Source: Bacteroidota bacterium (GTDB lineage Bacteria; Bacteroidota; Bacteroidia; Sphingobacteriales; Sphingobacteriaceae). Taken from it: 37,900 nucleotides of DNA. The number at the start of each line of letters is the position of its first letter. Position 1 is the first letter of the stretch. The notes below the pieces were generated by a model that made no database searches, was not told the origin of the DNA, and worked only from the letters and a program-made list of their open reading frames with translations. Below are positions 33,235 through 37,900 of the stretch, piece by piece. The position numbers and the translations under genes are program-made. The stretch spans positions 1-37,900 of the forward strand of contig JAURMH010000124.1 in NCBI GenBank assembly GCA_030830805.1. The letters are read 5' to 3'.

Positions 33235-35826
33235 TTACAATACTATAGCAACCGTGCCTGTTTTTTTAATTCCTTTGCCTTCGATATAATAAAAATAAGT
33301 TTCTGCGGGTAAGGCTTGGCCGTTATGTTTTCCATCCCAGGGCTGAATATTTTTGCCCGTTTGCTTATAAACCAATTTGCCCCATCGATTATAAATATAA
33401 AGTGCCTCAATATTGCAAGCCACATTACCTTCGGCAATCACAAATTTATCATTTATATTATCTCCGTTGGGTGTAAACACATTTGGTATATCTTTAATTT
33501 CAGCATCTAAAGGAAATACCAAATTAACTTCTACCGAATCAATACATTCGGTATTGCGATTAGCTATTAATTTTACCGTATAATTTCCAGCATATTTATA
33601 TTTATGAATTGGGTTCGCTTCAGTCGAATAAGTGGTATCTCCAAAATTCCAGAAAACAGAATCGGTGCCAATGGTATTATTTTGTAGGGCAATGGTTCTT
33701 TCGCAAGTATCTACCGCAATGGTAAATTTTGCACTAGGCGTATCAACTACATAAACCACCATAGTATCAAAACTAAAACATGCATTGTTCTTTGCTTTTA
33801 AAATGTAGGTTGTGGTAGCAATTGGCGTTGCTTTAGGTGTTGCGCTTTTGAAATCATCTAAACTATTTTTTGGCGACCATTCGTAAGTGCCATAGTCCGA
33901 ACCACCTGCATTTAAAGTAACTTCAGACCTTTTACAAACTATTCGATCGGGACCGGCATTGGCTTTAGGTAGGGTATCAATTTTAACACTTACACTATAT
34001 TGATTAACACAGCCAATGCTATCGGTAATGTCTACGGTATAACTTTGGGTTAACCATGCTCTAGGGTTAGCAATGGTATCGTTGCTTAATCCTGTTGATG
34101 GATTCCATTTATATTTTACTCCGCCATAAGCTAATAGTTGAGCTGTATCATACAAACAAACATAGGCCGGTTTTTTACCATAAATTCCTTTTGGAATTAT
34201 TGATACCCGAATTTCTACTGGATCGGCGCAGGCTTCTTCATTAGTTAGGGTAACGGTTATTAAAATTTCATAAACCCCTGTAGGTATCGAAAATATTGGG
34301 TTTGGAATGGTGTCATCGTCAAACAAACCAACTGGTTGTAATCCTAGATCTGTTGCTGTCCAAGTAAAATGTGGATTAGGTAAAGTTACATTAGCAAATA
34401 ATTGTAGTAATGTACCTGCGCAAACCACCGTATCATTTATTGTATTAATATCTACAGGAATGATTGGTGAAATGTAAATAGTATCTTTTACTAAGGTATT
34501 GGTACAAGAATCGAATACCGAAACAACATACATGGTAACGCTATCTGGCGAAACACGAATGATAGTAGAACGGCTTATGGTATCAATTCCTAAGCTGTCG
34601 GTCCAGGCATAACTTAATCGAACCGAACCGCCTGTGGTTTTTACTTGCCAAAAAACAGTATCACCTTCGCAATCTACTTTTTGAAATCCAGATATGCTGA
34701 TAGTATCAAAATCGGTAATGTTTAAAGAATCAGCAGAAACAAAACAACCTCCATTACTGATCATTTCAATTTTAAATTTCTCTGCAGCTTCAACTATATT
34801 GTCGTCGGTAGGGAAGAAGTAAAGATCTGTACTGAGTTGGCCTTTTGGAATAGTAATAGTACCCAATAGATTCGGATAGTCTATGCCCATTGTTGCAATG
34901 CCTGCAAGCAAAGAAGTATTAGTACCATAGCTTCCAAGCAAGGCGCTACTAGTATCGGTATTAGTTCTAGAAAATCGACATACTACACTATCACATTTTT
35001 CAGTAATGGTTCCTCCTGTTGGATGAACAATTTCTACTCGCATATTGTCAATGTTTTCGCTTACGAAACTTTGCGCTTCTAAAAATATACCCGAATCATA
35101 TGCTCTGTCTATTACATCGGAAATAGCCAATTTAATGTTATAAGTTTGACAAGCAGTTAAATTCTTAAGTGTTACTTCAATTACTTTTGTAAAGGCATCG
35201 TATTGTATACTGAGCCCATTGGCATTATCTACATATAGGCCCGAGTTATTAAAAGCATTAATCGAATTAATAGCAATTGGGGTATCTAAAGTACCAGGTA
35301 CAACTGCAATATTTTTTTTCCCTACAATGCCTGGTCCGCTTACAAAAAAGCCAAATGCATCGTTATAGCTTTGCCCCACAAATTCTGGATATTCTTCCGA
35401 GGCAAATACAAATCTTAATTTAATAGAATTAGTAACTGGAATAAAATCAAATTGTAAAGAAGCAGCATCAACCGTAATTCCTCCTGCTATGGTATTTAAA
35501 TCTACATCGCCACCTTTATTGTTCGAGCTACTCACTTGTAGATTGTTTGGACCAATGGCATCTATTGATTTTCCAGTCGAAATTAATACGCCACTATCTA
35601 AACCCAAATTAGAATTAGTACCATCAAAAATAGCAATGGCACCGGTATCTCCTCTATAAATAATATTACGAACGGTAATACCCTGACCTACTAAAACATT
35701 GCGCACTAATTTGCCCATATTGGGTTCGCGTCTTATTTTAAGTTGGGCATTGCTATTAGAAATAAAAGTTAATGAAACTAGGAATAGCAGCAGTAATGCT
35801 AAATAGCTTTTTCGAGTAATAGTCAA
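33235..35826 (-). CDS. Choice-of-anchor L domain surface protein with T9SS type B C-terminal domain (copy 2)
   Basis: Paralogue of the protein at 26244-28760, 863 residues with the same architecture: signal peptide (1-28), choice-of-anchor L domain (about 32-265, FDGTNSNLGLDSGVLISTG, RFVFASEEYPE), a Calx-beta-like segment, Ig-like repeats, a PKD-type domain (VFWNFGDTTYST) and a type B sorting domain (IPNVFTPNGDNINDKFVI, YIYNRWGKLVYKQ). It is predicted to be exported by the type IX system to the cell surface. The start is TTG at 35826: upstream there is an in-frame TAA and no ATG between. It heads a possible operon with the four-helix membrane protein and pepT. Confidence 0.92.
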   Translation of the reverse strand: MTITRKSYLALLLLFLVSLTFISNSNAQLKIRREPNMGKLVRNVLVGQGITVRNIIYRGDTGAIAIFDGTNSNLGLDSGVLISTGKSIDAIGPNNLQVSSSNNKGGDVDLNTIAGGITVDAASLQFDFIPVTNSIKLRFVFASEEYPEFVGQSYNDAFGFFVSGPGIVGKKNIAVVPGTLDTPIAINSINAFNNSGLYVDNANGLSIQYDAFTKVIEVTLKNLTACQTYNIKLAISDVIDRAYDSGIFLEAQSFVSENIDNMRVEIVHPTGGTITEKCDSVVCRFSRTNTDTSSALLGSYGTNTSLLAGIATMGIDYPNLLGTITIPKGQLSTDLYFFPTDDNIVEAAEKFKIEMISNGGCFVSADSLNITDFDTISISGFQKVDCEGDTVFWQVKTTGGSVRLSYAWTDSLGIDTISRSTIIRVSPDSVTMYVVSVFDSCTNTLVKDTIYISPIIPVDINTINDTVVCAGTLLQLFANVTLPNPHFTWTATDLGLQPVGLFDDDTIPNPIFSIPTGVYEILITVTLTNEEACADPVEIRVSIIPKGIYGKKPAYVCLYDTAQLLAYGGVKYKWNPSTGLSNDTIANPRAWLTQSYTVDITDSIGCVNQYSVSVKIDTLPKANAGPDRIVCKRSEVTLNAGGSDYGTYEWSPKNSLDDFKSATPKATPIATTTYILKAKNNACFSFDTMVVYVVDTPSAKFTIAVDTCERTIALQNNTIGTDSVFWNFGDTTYSTEANPIHKYKYAGNYTVKLIANRNTECIDSVEVNLVFPLDAEIKDIPNVFTPNGDNINDKFVIAEGNVACNIEALYIYNRWGKLVYKQTGKNIQPWDGKHNGQALPAETYFYYIEGKGIKKTGTVAIVL

Positions 35827-35871
35827 AACAAATAAATTTATTAGTTACAATATAGTAAATTTAGATTGTTT

Positions 35872-36207
35872 TTAACTATTTGCGTTTAATTCCATTTTTT
35901 CGGCAAAATGCGCGCAATAATCTCGGAGATCTTCCACAATGTTCTTTTCGCCCGTAGCTTTTAAAAAACTATCACTCATGGTCATAAGCGTTTCATAAAA
36001 AAATCGTTTCATTTCATCTACTGGCATATCTTTGGTCCATAAGTCTAAACGCAACGAGTTTTGATATTGTTGGTCCCATAAAGCCAATATCATAGATTTA
36101 CATGGTAATTCTTGTGTGTTTTCTGAATCCGAAGAATACCATAAGATGCTTTCCGGTAAATTTTTGTCGTCTAAGGAAACGGTAATTTTGATTTCTGCTG
36201 TTTTCAT
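35872..36207 (-). CDS. gldC: Gliding motility protein GldC
   Basis: Small cytosolic protein, 111 residues, of the GldC family, named from gliding-deficient Flavobacterium; it supports type IX secretion or gliding, but its molecular role is unclear. It starts MKTAEIKITVSLDD and contains LRLDLWTKDMPVDEMKRFFY, the family's most conserved stretch. It follows the DEAD-box helicase gene by 10 bases in one operon. With PorQ and three T9SS cargo proteins in the window, secretion is probably functional; gliding itself cannot be inferred from gldC alone. Confidence 0.92.
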   Translation of the reverse strand: MKTAEIKITVSLDDKNLPESILWYSSDSENTQELPCKSMILALWDQQYQNSLRLDLWTKDMPVDEMKRFFYETLMTMSDSFLKATGEKNIVEDLRDYCAHFAEKMELNANS

Positions 36208-36217
36208 GCGTATGCGA

Positions 36218-37621
36218 TTATTTTATTTTTTTATCCCAGTTTTTCCCTTTTTTACGAGGGGTGCTTTTAGTTTTATCGTCGGTAGTGCTTTTGGTTTTAC
36301 TTTTAGCATTTCCTTTGTTTAGCTGTTGCTCTTTTTGCTTAGCCAACTTTTTCTTTTCCTCTGCCGAAGGTCTTTTAAATTTCTTTTCATGAAAAGAACC
36401 TTTAAATGTAGGGTCTTCTTTGCGTTTATGTTCATCTATTTCGCGGGCAATGGCCTGTTTTTCATTAAAAGAGGTTTCTGCAAAAACAACTCCATTAGGT
36501 ATGGGCAATACCGGTATTTTTTGTCGAATTAGTTTTTCAATTTTTGCTAAATGCAAGGTTTCTGACTCGTTGCTAAAGGTAATGGATACGCCTAGCTTTT
36601 CTGCTCTACCAGTTCTGCCAATGCGGTGTACGTAATCTTCGTATATCAAAGGCACATCAAAGTTAATGACATGCGTAACTTCCGTTACATCGATGCCCCT
36701 AGATGCCACATCGGTGCCAACGAGCACCCTTACACTTCCTTCTTTAAAGGCTTCCATGGAGTTGATACGGGTGTTTTGCCCTTTATTGGCATGGATCACT
36801 TTTACTTGATCTTCTCCAAATTTTCTGCTGATGTAGTGATAAACATTATCGGCAATAGTCTTTGTTTTACAGAACACAATTACCTTTTGAAATGTTTCCT
36901 CATCAAGTAAAAAATGGTATAGTAAATTGATTTTAGATTTTAAATTGGGAACCATGTATACCCTTTGTTCCACGTTTTTTGCTGGGGTCGCTTGTAAGCT
37001 TACTTCAACTTTAGTAGGGAATAAAAGAAAATCACCCACTAATATTTCTACTTTATCCGACATAGTAGCAGAAAAAAGCAGGTTTTGCCTTTTTTTAGGA
37101 ATAACTTCTAGAATGCGGTTAATCTTACTGATAAAACCCATATCTAGCATTTTGTCTGCTTCGTCTAGTACTAAAACCTGTAATTTTTTAAAAACTAGAT
37201 CGCCAGCTAAATATAATTCTAACAACCTGCCGGGTGTGGCAATTAGTATATCAATGCCTTTAGCCAGCATTTCTTTTTGAGGTTTTGGTCCTAATCCACC
37301 ATAAACAGCCCCAATTCTCAGGTCTGTAAATTGACAAAGGCTAATGGTATTTTCTTCAATTTGCATGGCCAATTCGCGGGTTGGTGCTAAAATAACCGCT
37401 CTTGGAATTTGATCTTGTGCAAAGCCCAGTTTTTTAATAATCGGCAATAAATAAGCGGCTGTTTTTCCGGTGCCAGTTTGCGCAATACCCAAAACATCTT
37501 GCCCATTAATAATGGGAGGAATGGCCTTTTGTTGTATGAGGGTTGGATCAGTATAGCCAATGGCCTCAATTGCATTTAAAATCTGTTTATTGAAACCAAA
37601 CTGCTCAAAATTATTTTGCAT
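36218..37621 (-). CDS. DEAD-box ATP-dependent RNA helicase
   Basis: RhlE/CsdA-like RNA helicase, 467 residues, acting in ribosome assembly or RNA decay. The motifs are Walker A AQTGTGKT (47-54), PTRELAMQ, DEADKMLDMGF, SAT, then the second RecA lobe with VLVGTDVASRGIDV and HRIGRTGR. A Lys-rich tail of about 80 residues (ending RKKGKNWDKKIK) probably binds RNA. I start at MQNNFEQFGF (37621). The frame is open to an ATG at 37657, but the -7 box at 37633-37626 lies inside that extension, so it would not be transcribed. It is followed by gldC and is divergent from pyrC. Confidence 0.95.
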   Translation of the reverse strand: MQNNFEQFGFNKQILNAIEAIGYTDPTLIQQKAIPPIINGQDVLGIAQTGTGKTAAYLLPIIKKLGFAQDQIPRAVILAPTRELAMQIEENTISLCQFTDLRIGAVYGGLGPKPQKEMLAKGIDILIATPGRLLELYLAGDLVFKKLQVLVLDEADKMLDMGFISKINRILEVIPKKRQNLLFSATMSDKVEILVGDFLLFPTKVEVSLQATPAKNVEQRVYMVPNLKSKINLLYHFLLDEETFQKVIVFCKTKTIADNVYHYISRKFGEDQVKVIHANKGQNTRINSMEAFKEGSVRVLVGTDVASRGIDVTEVTHVINFDVPLIYEDYVHRIGRTGRAEKLGVSITFSNESETLHLAKIEKLIRQKIPVLPIPNGVVFAETSFNEKQAIAREIDEHKRKEDPTFKGSFHEKKFKRPSAEEKKKLAKQKEQQLNKGNAKSKTKSTTDDKTKSTPRKKGKNWDKKIK

Positions 37622-37625
37622 GACA

Positions 37626-37633
37626 CAAAGATA
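37626..37633 (-). promoter_or_regulatory. -7 box abutting the DEAD-box helicase start
   Basis: Minus-strand TATCTTTG (37633-37626), then TGTC and the ATG at 37621. The leader would be about 0-1 base. No TTTG at the -33 spacing. It fixes the start at 37621 instead of 37657. Confidence 0.55.
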
Positions 37634-37664
37634 AGATTTGAATTCCCATTTGGGCATTTTTAGT

Positions 37665-37672
37665 TACTTTTG
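37665..37672 (+). promoter_or_regulatory. Candidate -7 box of pyrC
   Basis: TACTTTTG matches TAnnTTTG and overlaps the second copy of the direct repeat TTTGGGCAT (37649-37657 and 37669-37677, 20 bases apart). TTTG at 37637-37640 is a possible -33 element with a long 24-base spacer. The leader to the ATG at 37692 would be about 16 bases. Confidence 0.5.
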
Positions 37673-37691
37673 GGCATCAAAAAATTGCAAT

Positions 37692-37900
37692 ATGAAAAGA
37701 ACGCTCATCAAAAATGCGATCATCGTCAATGAGGGCAAGCAAATGCAGCTAGATTTGCTCATTGAAGGCGATCGAATTGCTAGAATTGATACAGCTATTT
37801 CGGCCGAAGGTGTTCCTGTAATAGATGCCGAAGGCATGTTTTTAATACCTGGTGCAATTGACGATCAAGTGCATTTTAGAGAGCCAGGCTTAACCCATAA
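37692..37900 (+). CDS. pyrC: Dihydroorotase, N-terminal 69 residues (runs off window)
   Basis: Third step of de novo pyrimidine synthesis: N-carbamoyl-aspartate to dihydroorotate. Only the first 69 residues are in the window: MKRTLIKNAIIVNEGKQ, then the amidohydrolase metal-site strand GAIDDQVHFREPGLTH (54-69). The class I motif is normally D-x-H-x-H-x-R; here Q59 replaces the first His while H61 and R63 remain. I recall the same QVH form in other Bacteroidota dihydroorotases. It is divergent from the DEAD-box helicase gene, with 70 bases between the starts. Confidence 0.9.
   Translation, partial: MKRTLIKNAIIVNEGKQMQLDLLIEGDRIARIDTAISAEGVPVIDAEGMFLIPGAIDDQVHFREPGLTH

Noticed and set aside
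36926-37280. Long plus-strand open frame opposite the DEAD-box helicase
   Set aside because: It overlaps the conserved helicase motifs on the other strand and resembles nothing known.
36218-37657. Longer DEAD-box helicase starting at 37657
   Set aside because: The extension MPKWEFKSYLCV covers the -7 promoter box and the pyrC control region; helicase homology starts at 37621.
1-37900. CRISPR arrays, insertion sequences, prophage, tRNA/rRNA genes
   Set aside because: I found no regularly spaced repeats, transposase or integrase genes, or cloverleaf or rRNA-like stretches; all large gaps are under 300 bases.

Overview
The window looks like the chromosome of an AT-rich member of the Bacteroidota (Chitinophagales/Sphingobacteriales/Flavobacteria-like). 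The evidence is gene content: type IX secretion (PorQ, GldC, three cargo proteins with T9SS type A or B C-terminal domains), a CarboxypepD-reg/TonB receptor, DUF3822, DUF5777 and DUF6702 proteins. Promoters also fit the Bacteroidota pattern TTTG-N19-TAnnTTTG (two exact copies, upstream of hppA and rpsA). Shine-Dalgarno sequences are mostly absent. I see no insertion sequence, prophage, CRISPR array, tRNA or rRNA, so this is core chromosome, densely packed, with no gene-free stretch over 300 bases.

Layout. 1-11599 is all minus strand: membrane pyrophosphatase hppA (cut at the left edge), TonB receptor + msrA, pyrR-pyrB, rpsA with its own promoter and terminator, cmk, porQ and a RecD-like helicase. 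11676-13546 is plus: DUF3822-rsmD-coaD. A minus-strand NUDIX gene (13538-14134) is divergent from pyrE (14142), then clpB. 17599-23651 is a tight plus-strand cluster: secreted M4 metalloprotease, HupE/UreJ-like membrane protein, M1 aminopeptidase, DUF6702. lon follows (to 26243) and meets head-on a large choice-of-anchor L protein (minus). 28802-31506 (plus): threonine aldolase, two cytochrome-c-like lipoproteins, a DUF5777 barrel. 31519-37621 (minus): DEAD-box helicase-gldC, then a second choice-of-anchor L protein, a small four-helix membrane protein and pepT. The right edge carries the 5' end of dihydroorotase pyrC (plus).

Themes. (1) Pyrimidine metabolism is scattered over five loci (pyrB, pyrR, cmk, pyrE, pyrC) in separate transcription units. 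(2) Type IX secretion: machinery or accessory genes and cargo lie in the same window. (3) ATP-dependent proteostasis (ClpB, Lon) and peptidases (M4, M1, PepT). (4) Four genes (cmk, DUF3822, pyrE, DEAD helicase) carry a TAnnTTTGTG box 2-5 bases from the ATG, implying (near-)leaderless mRNAs.

No wholly new multi-gene system jumps out. The best leads are the M4/HupE/M1/DUF6702 cluster, the lipoprotein pair with CX4CH and CX6CH motifs next to a DUF5777 barrel, the leaderless promoter pattern, TTG starts shared by two paralogous surface proteins, and unusual active-site residues in HppA and PyrC.
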